From: an uncultured Cryomorphaceae bacterium
GTDB taxonomy: Bacteria; Bacteroidota; Bacteroidia; Flavobacteriales; Schleiferiaceae
Length of the DNA stretch: 64,000 nt
Reading direction: 5' to 3'
Assembly: GCA_913043005.1 (NCBI GenBank)
Contig: CAJWKU010000005.1
Location: forward strand, 1-64,000
A model generated the notes under the pieces. It was given only the letters and a program-made list of their open reading frames with translations, was not told the DNA's origin and did no database searches. Position numbers and translations under genes: made by a program. Of the stretch, positions 54,942-63,355 are shown in pieces. How positions within the stretch are numbered: the stretch's first letter is position 1; the number at the start of each line of letters is the position of its first letter.

Positions 54942-57047
54942 TTATGCCACGGATCCCCATTGTATTTTATGTCTAGAATATTCTGAAAACCTATATCTCA
55001 ATTTTTCATTATCCGCTTTTTCTAATTTAGGATCATTCAGAACCAAAGATTCAGCGATTTTCCTAGACCATTCAATTAATTCACCATCTTCGATAATATT
55101 GGCGATTTTGTAATCGAGAGAACCACTTTGACGGGTACCCATAACTTCTCCAGGCCCTCGGAGTTTCATATCAACATTGGCTATTTCAAATCCATCATTG
55201 GTTTTACATAATGTATCAATACGGATTTGGCCATTATCACTTAGTTTATCTCCGGTCATTAATATACAGTATGATTTTTCTCCTCCTCGACCTACTCTGC
55301 CTCTTAATTGGTGTAGCTGAGAAAGTCCAAATTTTTCAGCGTTTTCTATTACCATAACACTTGCATTCGGCACGTCTACGCCAACTTCAATAACTGTTGT
55401 AGATACCATTATTTGTGTTTCTCCATTAACAAATCTTTGCATTTCCCATTGTTTGTCTTCCGATTTCATTCGTCCATGAACAATTGATACTTCAAAATCG
55501 GGTCTTGGAAAATCTCGGATTATACTCTCATAGCCATCCATTAAATCTTTAAAGTCAAGTTTTTCACTTTCTTCGATTAACGGATAAACTATATAAACCT
55601 GTCGACTTTTTAAAATTTGATCTTTTATAAATCCCCATACTTGCAGACGATTATGATCTGTTCTGTGTACTGTTTTTATAGACTTTCTTCCTGGAGGAAG
55701 TTCATCAATTATCGAAAGGTCTAGGTCGCCATAGATACTCATTGCCAATGTTCTTGGAATAGGGGTGGCTGTCATCACCAAAATATGTGGAGATGGATTA
55801 TTTTTTTTCCGAAGTTTAGCTCTTTGTGCAACTCCAAATTTATGCTGTTCATCAATGATTGCGATTCCTAAATTTTTAAAAATAACAGGATCTTCTATTA
55901 ATGCATGAGTCCCTACAAGTATATCAATATGCCCTGACTCAAGATTTTTAAACATTATCTTTCTCGCAGATTTTTTCACAGATCCAGTTAAAAGACTAAT
56001 AGTTATACCAAGTTTTTCTGCCCATGGTATTAAACTAGAATAATGTTGCTGTGCCAAAATTTCTGTCGGGGCCATCATGGCTGTTTGATGTCCATTGTCA
56101 ACTGCCATTAGTATAGACATAAATGCTACAAGGGTCTTCCCTGAGCCAACATCTCCTTGAATTAGACGGTTCATGTGCAAGCCAGACGTTGCATTTTCCC
56201 TGATTTCTTTTATTACTTTTTTTTGAGCATTTGTTAACTCAAACGGAAGGATATTTTCGTAAAAATTATTAAAATTTGGCTTCAGCTTAGAAAATATAAA
56301 TCCCCCATTTTGAGCAAGGTGACTCTTACGTTTATACGCGAATATAAGCTGGTCTAAAAACACTTCTTCAAAAGCTAAACGTTCTCTTGCGATTGATAAT
56401 CTCTGAGCATTTTTAGGATAGTGCATTTCTTTTAAAGCTGTTCCCCTAGATGGCCAATTTTTATTTTTGACTATGGATTGAGGGAGCCAATCTAATTGAG
56501 GCTCGCTAAAATTATTAAGAAGGTCTGCAATAAGTTTTGCCAGTCCTTTGCTATTTAATCCTGCTGAGGATAATTTTTCAGTGGAAGAATAAACGGGATG
56601 CATTCCTAAAAAATTATTTTTTTTAAATGAGTTGATTGATTCCAAGTCCGGATGGGACATACTGAAATTTCCATTGAAATCAGAAATTCTGCCAAAGGCG
56701 ATAACTTCATTTCCTGGATTAATAGATTTCTGAATCCACTTAACTCCCTTAAACCAAATTAATTCAATACTACCATTGTCCGAATCTAATTTAGCAGTCA
56801 GTCTTTTCTTTGGACCATGACCAAGAAGTTTAATTTCTGATAAAACACCCCGCACCTGAATTTCAGCAGGACCGGGTGAAACCTCATTTGGTTGGTAAAC
56901 TACTGATCGATCTATGTATCTAAATGGAAAGTATTCAATAAGGTCTCCAAATGTTCTGATCCCGAGTTCAGAAGACATTAGTCCGGCCTTATATGGTCCA
57001 ACACCCTTCAAATATGTCAGAGATGTATATAAGTCATTCATCGCCAT
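54942..57047 (-). CDS. recG: ATP-dependent DNA helicase RecG
   Basis: A superfamily 2 helicase that remodels stalled forks and branched DNA. The chain is about 701 residues: an N-terminal wedge domain (SLTYLKGVGPYKAGLMSSELGIRTFGDL), Walker A QGDVGSGKT, the DEQHKFG box, MTATPIPRTLAM and QLRGRVGRGGEKSYC. The longest frame begins at a TTG (57053) that lies inside a perfect promoter box, so I place the start at the ATG 57047 (57041 is also possible). It is divergent from the sugar transferase gene. Confidence 0.96.
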   Translation of the reverse strand: MAMNDLYTSLTYLKGVGPYKAGLMSSELGIRTFGDLIEYFPFRYIDRSVVYQPNEVSPGPAEIQVRGVLSEIKLLGHGPKKRLTAKLDSDNGSIELIWFKGVKWIQKSINPGNEVIAFGRISDFNGNFSMSHPDLESINSFKKNNFLGMHPVYSSTEKLSSAGLNSKGLAKLIADLLNNFSEPQLDWLPQSIVKNKNWPSRGTALKEMHYPKNAQRLSIARERLAFEEVFLDQLIFAYKRKSHLAQNGGFIFSKLKPNFNNFYENILPFELTNAQKKVIKEIRENATSGLHMNRLIQGDVGSGKTLVAFMSILMAVDNGHQTAMMAPTEILAQQHYSSLIPWAEKLGITISLLTGSVKKSARKIMFKNLESGHIDILVGTHALIEDPVIFKNLGIAIIDEQHKFGVAQRAKLRKKNNPSPHILVMTATPIPRTLAMSIYGDLDLSIIDELPPGRKSIKTVHRTDHNRLQVWGFIKDQILKSRQVYIVYPLIEESEKLDFKDLMDGYESIIRDFPRPDFEVSIVHGRMKSEDKQWEMQRFVNGETQIMVSTTVIEVGVDVPNASVMVIENAEKFGLSQLHQLRGRVGRGGEKSYCILMTGDKLSDNGQIRIDTLCKTNDGFEIANVDMKLRGPGEVMGTRQSGSLDYKIANIIEDGELIEWSRKIAESLVLNDPKLEKADNEKLRYRFSEYSRHKIQWGSVA

Positions 57048-57050
57048 ACT

Positions 57051-57058
57051 CAAAAATA
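57051..57058 (-). promoter_or_regulatory. -7 box for recG
   Basis: On the minus strand TATTTTTG matches TAnnTTTG exactly. It is 3 bases before the ATG at 57047 and 9 before the one at 57041. Confidence 0.57.
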
Positions 57059-57068
57059 AGGTTAACTT

Positions 57069-58400
57069 ATGGGCTTAATGGAGTCTAGAGGTATACGTTC
57101 ATCAGAATTTACTTTTTTTTTAGCAGATGGAGCTATTTTAATCGGTTCATTTTTGCTTTGGGCGAATGTTCGATTTGGGAACTTATCTGTCAATAACCCT
57201 CTCTATTATGATCAATATCTGATATTATTTATTTTAGTTTTTGTCCTTTGGATCAGTTTCTCATTAGTTTTTAATGTCCATAAACTGAAGGTTGGGGTGG
57301 AGGTGAGAAGCGTTTTGTCTAGTTTTTACAGGATGGTATTTCTACATATATCTACGATAGCTTTAGTTGTTTTTATTTTAAAGACCTCAATCTATTATTC
57401 TCGAATATTCTTGTTTTTATTTGTGGTCTCATATTTGTTTTTTGGTACAATTTTCCGCTTCTTTTGGATTTATGGATTGAGAAATTATTTTTTAAATAAA
57501 AACTCTTCAAAACTAATTGCAACTGTTGGCGTCGGTAGTCAATGGAAGAGATTAGGTATTGAACTCAATCGTCACCCTGAGTATGGTTATAAAATTGGAA
57601 AAAGATTTGATGTTTTACCTACTGTGCAAGAATTATCAAATAAATATGAAGAATTATGGGTTTCACCTGAAGAAATGCGTTCAGCATCAAGACTTGCTGA
57701 TGAATTAGGCATCAGGCTTAGGTTAGTACCTGATTTGGGTGTTTTAGTAGCAAACCGTACGCGGTTGACATCATTTGGAAATATTCCAATTGTGGATATT
57801 CGTCCTGAACCTCTGAGCTTTTTCTTTTCCTCATTTATGAAGAGATCACTTGATGTTTTCATCTCATTTTTTGGCTTGTTATTTATTTTGTCTTGGCTAA
57901 CTCCGATTATCGGTATCTTGATTAAGATCAATTCCAGAGGGTCTATATTTTATTCCCAAACCCGAGTGGGGATAGCTGGAAATAATTTTAGAATATGGAA
58001 GTTTAGAAGCATGTATAAGGGCTCAGAAGAAGATATTCAGGCTAAATCAAAGGATAATCGTATTACTTTTTTAGGAAAAATATTAAGGAAAAATCATTTA
58101 GATGAGCTTCCCCAATTGTGGAATGTGTTTATTGGTACTATGAGTCTAGTGGGACCAAGGCCCCATATGCTCTCAGATCACAGCGAATACACAAAAGCAA
58201 TTAATAATTATGGGATAAGGCATTGGGTTCGGCCTGGAATGACAGGTTTAGCTCAGGCCCGAGGTTTAACCGGATCTAAGGACATAGAGCTAATGCATGA
58301 AAGAATTCGTACTGATATATATTATATCGAGAATTGGTCTTTTATTTTAGATTTAAAAATTATGGGTGCGACTATTTTAGGAAAACGAAAATGGATTTAG
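57069..58400 (+). CDS. Polyprenyl glycosylphosphotransferase (initiating sugar transferase)
   Basis: A 443-residue membrane enzyme that starts polysaccharide synthesis by putting a sugar phosphate on undecaprenyl phosphate. Four N-terminal membrane segments (about 13-135) lead to a CoA-binding-like domain (about 150-240) and a fifth membrane segment after KRSLDVFISFFG (about 258-290). The catalytic region has WKFRSMYKGSEED, LRKNHLDELPQLWNVFIGTMSLVGPRPHM and the final RPGMTGLAQARG. It faces the double glycosyltransferase gene with a one-base gap. I see no polymerase or flippase genes nearby. Confidence 0.92.
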   Translation: MGLMESRGIRSSEFTFFLADGAILIGSFLLWANVRFGNLSVNNPLYYDQYLILFILVFVLWISFSLVFNVHKLKVGVEVRSVLSSFYRMVFLHISTIALVVFILKTSIYYSRIFLFLFVVSYLFFGTIFRFFWIYGLRNYFLNKNSSKLIATVGVGSQWKRLGIELNRHPEYGYKIGKRFDVLPTVQELSNKYEELWVSPEEMRSASRLADELGIRLRLVPDLGVLVANRTRLTSFGNIPIVDIRPEPLSFFFSSFMKRSLDVFISFFGLLFILSWLTPIIGILIKINSRGSIFYSQTRVGIAGNNFRIWKFRSMYKGSEEDIQAKSKDNRITFLGKILRKNHLDELPQLWNVFIGTMSLVGPRPHMLSDHSEYTKAINNYGIRHWVRPGMTGLAQARGLTGSKDIELMHERIRTDIYYIENWSFILDLKIMGATILGKRKWI

Positions 58401-58401
58401 T

Positions 58402-60573
58402 TTAAGTCTTTTTCAAAGCTAAATATTCAGCAACTTCAGTGTATTTTTCTGTGACTTCATTCCAATCATGAGATTTTAGTTGATCCTTCCAATCCTGGTC
58501 AATGGAGTTTCTCTTAAGCCAAATCTTTTTTAAGAGAGGATTAGAGGTGTTGAAATAAATACCCTTACTTCCGAGGACAGATCTATTAAATACATTATCA
58601 TGGGCCACAATTTTGCAATCAGCTGACATAGCTTGAAGTAGCCCTGGGTTTGTTCCACCAACACTATGTCCATGAATATATATGGATGAACCCTGCCTCA
58701 GGGCTTGCGTTATGATTGGATCGTATTCACTTTCAATTTTGACAAAATTTAAATTCCCGTGAAATAAGTTAAAAATATTTTGACCGTATCGAGTACTCCA
58801 ATCGCCAACTATTGCGATAGGAGTTTCATCGATTAGCTCAGTTAGAATTTCAAGAATATTATTTTCAGGGACTAGTCTACATATTATTAGTACATATTCA
58901 TCTTTTATTAGTCCAAATTTCATAAGAATATCATTAAGCTCTTCTTTATTTAGTATTTTTTGAATCTCCGTGCCATATGATATTTCGTGAATCGGCTTCT
59001 CGTAGTTCATGTTACAATAATCCGTTATTCCAGGATTATCGGAAATAATTATCTCCGACGATTTTACTGCTATTTGCTCTGATAATTTGAGATAATTTCT
59101 TACTATACGTGAGTATTTACCCCGTTTCCATTCAATTCCATCTAGGTGAACTGCTACATTGGTGCGGTAAAACCATTTTTGCCATAGTAAGGAAGGAGCT
59201 GAGCTAGTTGTCCCAAGCGTTATGTGTGAATCAGGTTTCCACTGATTAATGGATCTTATGCTGATCCAGTCATATATGAATTGTGCAAATGACCCCATTA
59301 GTGTCTCGGGGTCCCAATGAAATTTTCTTAGAATTCCAGGGTATTTGTAATCAGGTTTAGAATGTTTTGATGAGGTACTGACCCAAACTCGATTTCCTGT
59401 ATCTGAGAGTCTTCTTGAAACATGGTCAACCATTTCTTCAAAACCTCCATATCTATTGGGCATTCCCCGAGACCCGCTAAATGCTATGAATCGGCTTTGA
59501 ATGGAATAAATATTCTCTAAACTTTCAGCAGCTTTATTCCATGAGTATTTATCAAGTGATGCATGTTTTTTTGGATTTTTATGCGCTGACAAAACAGCGG
59601 TTGCAATTTGTTCGGCAACTGGCATGCATAGAAAAACATCTTTTTTGAGTTCTTTTGAGCTTTCAGCATTTTTAGAGAGAATCACTTGGCATTTAGCCTT
59701 TAGACCTTCAATTGATGTCAGTCCAAAAGTTTCAAATAATGATGGAATAATCACACCATACGTTTTCGATAATAATTCAGATGTTTCTTTGCTTTTAATA
59801 GCTCTTTTCCAAGAGACGTTAGCTCCTTGATTTTGCGCTTCTTTTATTGCAAGTTTAAAAGATTGAATATATTTTTTATGGTTTGATCCTTCATCTCCAA
59901 TTATGGTTAACGGCTCTTTAAAGCCAGTCTTACTAAGTATTTTCCATGCATTAATTGCTTCAATTTGATTTTTGATCCCTTCTATTCTTCCCAGAATTAC
60001 GTAGCCATCACGTTTTTTTTGTTTAGCTACAGATAAGTGCTCTAATCCGGGAGGTACAACTTTAACGCTACTCCCTAAACCTGTTATTCGTTTTATTCTA
60101 TCCGCTTCTGCAGATGTAGTGGTTAGGATATGATCTGCTGTCCAGGTGAACTTTAATAATGGATTTTTTAAAAAAATCAACCCAATAGATGGCCATCGAT
60201 CTTTACTTAAAAGTGCTCTTAGGAAAACTTTAATATTTTCTTGAATTTCATAAGGTAAATATTTCCATATGAAACCTCTTTTTATTTCATATTCTTTGTA
60301 GTCGACTAATATGGAGGATATGACCCATTTGATCTGTGGATATTTTTTCCGAATTTGATAACAATGATATTGGTCAACATATCGTCCCAAGTTTATCGAG
60401 TGAATCACGTCATATTTAGAGCTGCGTATTTCTTTATTTAATCTGCTTACAGAAAGAATCAATATCACATTATGCCCTCTTTTTTTAAGAGCTTTTATAG
60501 TCTCTAAAACTTGAACTGTATCTCCGCCAGGTTGATCAAGTAAAGTTTTTCTCGCAAAGAATATGACATTCAC
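58402..60573 (-). CDS. Fused double glycosyltransferase (GT4 + DUF1972-type GT4)
   Basis: A single 723-residue frame holding two glycosyltransferases. Residues 1-355 form a GT4-type enzyme: NVIFFARKTLLDQPGGDTVQVLE, KVVPPGLEHL, VILGRIEGIKNQIEAINAW and the nucleotide-binding IIPSLFETFGLTSIEGL. From residue 362 a second enzyme of the DUF1972/GT4 type starts (FSGSRGMPNRYGGFEEMVDHV), continuing to the C-terminus with EISYGTEI and VHLDGIEWKRGKYS-like motifs. Normally these are separate genes. No start codon lies at the junction (near 59490). The start is GTG, 4 bases after a near-match -7 box (TACATTTA). Confidence 0.83.
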   Translation of the reverse strand: MNVIFFARKTLLDQPGGDTVQVLETIKALKKRGHNVILILSVSRLNKEIRSSKYDVIHSINLGRYVDQYHCYQIRKKYPQIKWVISSILVDYKEYEIKRGFIWKYLPYEIQENIKVFLRALLSKDRWPSIGLIFLKNPLLKFTWTADHILTTTSAEADRIKRITGLGSSVKVVPPGLEHLSVAKQKKRDGYVILGRIEGIKNQIEAINAWKILSKTGFKEPLTIIGDEGSNHKKYIQSFKLAIKEAQNQGANVSWKRAIKSKETSELLSKTYGVIIPSLFETFGLTSIEGLKAKCQVILSKNAESSKELKKDVFLCMPVAEQIATAVLSAHKNPKKHASLDKYSWNKAAESLENIYSIQSRFIAFSGSRGMPNRYGGFEEMVDHVSRRLSDTGNRVWVSTSSKHSKPDYKYPGILRKFHWDPETLMGSFAQFIYDWISIRSINQWKPDSHITLGTTSSAPSLLWQKWFYRTNVAVHLDGIEWKRGKYSRIVRNYLKLSEQIAVKSSEIIISDNPGITDYCNMNYEKPIHEISYGTEIQKILNKEELNDILMKFGLIKDEYVLIICRLVPENNILEILTELIDETPIAIVGDWSTRYGQNIFNLFHGNLNFVKIESEYDPIITQALRQGSSIYIHGHSVGGTNPGLLQAMSADCKIVAHDNVFNRSVLGSKGIYFNTSNPLLKKIWLKRNSIDQDWKDQLKSHDWNEVTEKYTEVAEYLALKKT

Positions 60574-60637
60574 ACAATAAATGTACTGCTCTTAAATTGT
60601 ACCTTAGTCCAAATAACGAGTTAAAATTATTTCTATC

Positions 60638-60871
60638 ATGGCGATTCCTAAATTTTTGGTTGGAGACAATACTGATCAGCCTGAAAACGTTTACATTATT
60701 CATACTGAATACCCAAGATTTGTAATAGACCTGGATACTGACGAAGTGGAGTGGTTAGATCAGATTGGCGGAGAGGATGAGACTGAATTGACAGATGAGA
60801 TGAATCGTCTGTTGGACGAGGCAAATACATTTTATATTAGAGAAGTGGATCGTTACGAGTCAATGGATTGA
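60638..60871 (+). CDS. Small acidic protein conserved in Bacteroidota
   Basis: A 77-residue, strongly acidic protein (22 Asp/Glu against about five Lys/Arg). MAIPKFLVGDNTD...YIIHTEYPRFVIDLDTDEVEWLD resembles a conserved Bacteroidota hypothetical whose start (MAIPKFLVGDNTD) I recall from other genomes. No known domain, membrane segment or signal peptide. The function is unknown. Its stop codon overlaps the MATE start (TGATG), so it is likely co-translated with the exporter. A near-match -7 box (TACCTTAG, 60600-60607) is 30 bases upstream. Confidence 0.78.
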   Translation: MAIPKFLVGDNTDQPENVYIIHTEYPRFVIDLDTDEVEWLDQIGGEDETELTDEMNRLLDEANTFYIREVDRYESMD

Positions 60872-62205
60872 TGTCTAAAATATTCCAATGGCGAGAAAAT
60901 GTACCATTGGCTCTTCCCGTAATTATTGGTCAATTAGGGCATATTGTCACATCTGTCGCAGATTCAATTATGGTTGGTCAATTGGGTGTTATTTCACTCG
61001 CAGCAGTCTCTTTAGCTGGATCCATAACCTCTGTTCCTCTTGTTTTTGGGATTGGAGTGGCATATGGTTTAACTCCTTTGGTTGCCAGGGCATATGGTCA
61101 AAAAAGATGGGGTAAGGCATATCGATTACTTAAGAATTCTACTTTAGTCAATCTTTTGACTTCCACAATAATGTTTCTTTTTGCTTGGCTATTGTTTCTT
61201 TTAGTTCAAAAGACCAATCAATCAATTGAAGTTATTGAAGAGAGCAGGGTCTATTTAATTTTAATTATGGTTTCATACATTCCATTTATGCTTTTTCTCT
61301 CGGGTAAGCAGTATCTGGAAGGTATGGGCGATACTAAAACCCCGATGAGAATAAGTTTGATTGGAAACTTACTAAATGTGTTGCTTAACGGAGTATTAAT
61401 ATTTGGATTATTTTCTTTTCCCGTTTTAGGAATATTAGGTGCCGGTATTGCTACAATAATTGCAAGAATTATAATGGCAATTCATGTCTGGTACTTTGTT
61501 CTTGAAAAAAGAAATAATTGTAAAATAGTCCAGGACAACGTTATCATTTCAATCAGAGCAATTAGATCTTTATTAAAATTGGGTTTACCATCAGGTTTAC
61601 AATATGTATTTGAAGTCAGTGCATTTGCAGCAAGCGCATGGATAATAGGTACATACGGACCTAGTCAGCTTGCTGCTCACCAAATAGCCATTAATCTCGC
61701 ATCCATATCATATATGGCTGCGACAGGATTAGGCGCAGCAGGAACAGTAAGAATGGGACAATTATTAGGTGCAAAAAGAGGAGGGGAAGCTTTAAATGCA
61801 GGAAAGAGTTTATTTTCTTTAACAATAGCATTTATGATTTTTACGGGAATATTATTTTTTACTCTTCGAAATATTCTTCCTTCATTTTACACAACTGATT
61901 CGGATGTAATTTCAGCAGCAGCTTCATTATTAATAGTGGCGACAATTTTTCAAGTAAGCGATGGGCTCCAGGCTACAGCTTTGGGAGTACTTCGAGGTAT
62001 GCAAGATGTTAAGACCCCAACAGTTATTTCCTTTGTTTCATATTATGTGATTGCTTTACCATTAGAGTGGTTACTTGGAACTTATTTTGGTTGGGGAGCT
62101 ATTGGGGTATGGGTGGCTTTAGCCATCGGTTTAACTTTAAGTGCAACCTTACTAATAAGTAGATTTTATAATCAAATAGGAATTGTTGCCCTTAAGAATA
62201 CTTAG
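60871..62205 (+). CDS. MATE family efflux transporter
   Basis: A 444-residue, 12-segment exporter that uses a sodium or proton gradient. The first half has PVIIGQLGHIVTSVADSIMVGQLGVISLAAVSLAGSI, and the second half repeats the pattern with LPSGLQYVFEVSAFAASAWIIGTYGPSQLAAHQIAINLASISYM. A TTG one codon earlier is possible; I use the ATG that overlaps the stop of the acidic gene. Substrate unknown (drugs, dyes or metabolites). It overlaps the convergent regulator gene by 14 bases. Confidence 0.94.
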   Translation: MSKIFQWRENVPLALPVIIGQLGHIVTSVADSIMVGQLGVISLAAVSLAGSITSVPLVFGIGVAYGLTPLVARAYGQKRWGKAYRLLKNSTLVNLLTSTIMFLFAWLLFLLVQKTNQSIEVIEESRVYLILIMVSYIPFMLFLSGKQYLEGMGDTKTPMRISLIGNLLNVLLNGVLIFGLFSFPVLGILGAGIATIIARIIMAIHVWYFVLEKRNNCKIVQDNVIISIRAIRSLLKLGLPSGLQYVFEVSAFAASAWIIGTYGPSQLAAHQIAINLASISYMAATGLGAAGTVRMGQLLGAKRGGEALNAGKSLFSLTIAFMIFTGILFFTLRNILPSFYTTDSDVISAAASLLIVATIFQVSDGLQATALGVLRGMQDVKTPTVISFVSYYVIALPLEWLLGTYFGWGAIGVWVALAIGLTLSATLLISRFYNQIGIVALKNT

Positions 62206-63346
62206 AGGCCTCCTTTGCTAAAACAGGATTTGACCCCAAGATATGCAGTCTTTCAACTACATTTCTTAGCTCTCGCACATTACCGGTCCAGTTCGCAGAT
62301 GTCAAATGATCTATTGCCTCTTTTGAGAATGTCTTTTTCCCGAAACCTTGATCTGTAAGACTTTTTAAAAAATGATCAATTAGATCAGGAATATCCTGAC
62401 GTCTGGTATTTAGAGATGGAACATCGATTACAATTACACTTATACGATGATAAAGATCTTCTCTAAACCTACCTAAGTTTATTTCTTCTTTAAGATTTTT
62501 ATTAGTAGCTGCAATAATTCGAACATTGACGGCAATAGATTTTCCTGAGCCGACAGGTGTTATTTGGTTTTCTTGAAGAGCGCGTAAAACTTTTGCCTGA
62601 GCAGAAAGACTCATATCACCGATTTCATCTAAAAATAAGGTTCCACCATGTGCCAATTCGAATTTTCCTTTCCGGTCTTTTATTGCAGAAGTAAATGAAC
62701 CTTTTATATGTCCGAATAATTCTGACTCAATCAATTCTGAGGGAATTGCAGCACAATTAACTTCAATAAAAGATTGTTTTGACCTAGCACTGAGCTGATG
62801 CAATTGATTTGCAACAATTTCTTTTCCTGAACCATTCGGACCGCTTATTAAAACGCGCGCATCTGTTGGCGCCACTTTTTTGATCATACTTCTAACAATC
62901 TCTAAAGACTTAGATGTCCCAATCATAGCAAATTTGCTATCAACTTTTTTACGTAACCTTTTGTTTTCTTGTAACAAGACTTTTCGATCAATTGCTTGTC
63001 TAATTGTTGTTACAAGTCTATTTAAATCTGGTGGTTTGGCTATGTAGTCATAAGCCCCCTTTCGGATACATGCTACTGCTGTATCAATGTCTCCATGGCC
63101 AGAGATCATAACGGTAGGGGTATCTCCATAATTTTCCATTATGAACTCTAATACTTCTATGCCATCTTTTTTGGGCATTTTGATATCACAAAGAACTAGA
63201 TCAAAAGTATTATCATTTAATTTACTCACACCAATCTCGCCATCTTCAGCTTCAAATATCTCATGCGAGTTATTCTCATTTACAAGAATATTTCTTAATA
63301 CATTCCGAATTGCTTTTTCGTCTTCAACGATTAGTATACGCGCCAT
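62192..63346 (-). CDS. NtrC-type response regulator with AAA+ domain, no HTH
   Basis: A 384-residue regulator. The receiver domain (1-120) has phosphate acceptor D54 (DLVLCDIKMPKKDG) and K104. The AAA+ domain has Walker A GPNGSGKE (169-176), Walker B GGTLFLDEIGD and the loop GSFTSA (216-221), where most sigma-54 activators have GAFTGA. The chain ends soon after the AAA+ fold (VVERLHILG), leaving no Fis-type DNA-binding domain. It may act without DNA binding or with an unusual partner; I recall similar short Bacteroidota regulators. It follows the MscS gene by 9 bases and may share its operon. No histidine kinase is nearby. Confidence 0.9.
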   Translation of the reverse strand: MARILIVEDEKAIRNVLRNILVNENNSHEIFEAEDGEIGVSKLNDNTFDLVLCDIKMPKKDGIEVLEFIMENYGDTPTVMISGHGDIDTAVACIRKGAYDYIAKPPDLNRLVTTIRQAIDRKVLLQENKRLRKKVDSKFAMIGTSKSLEIVRSMIKKVAPTDARVLISGPNGSGKEIVANQLHQLSARSKQSFIEVNCAAIPSELIESELFGHIKGSFTSAIKDRKGKFELAHGGTLFLDEIGDMSLSAQAKVLRALQENQITPVGSGKSIAVNVRIIAATNKNLKEEINLGRFREDLYHRISVIVIDVPSLNTRRQDIPDLIDHFLKSLTDQGFGKKTFSKEAIDHLTSANWTGNVRELRNVVERLHILGSNPVLAKEASKYS

Positions 63347-63355
63347 GAATAATTC

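Noticed and set aside
57051-57053. TTG as recG start
   Set aside because: The codon lies inside an exact -7 box, so it would not be transcribed in most messages; in-frame ATGs follow 6 and 12 bases later.
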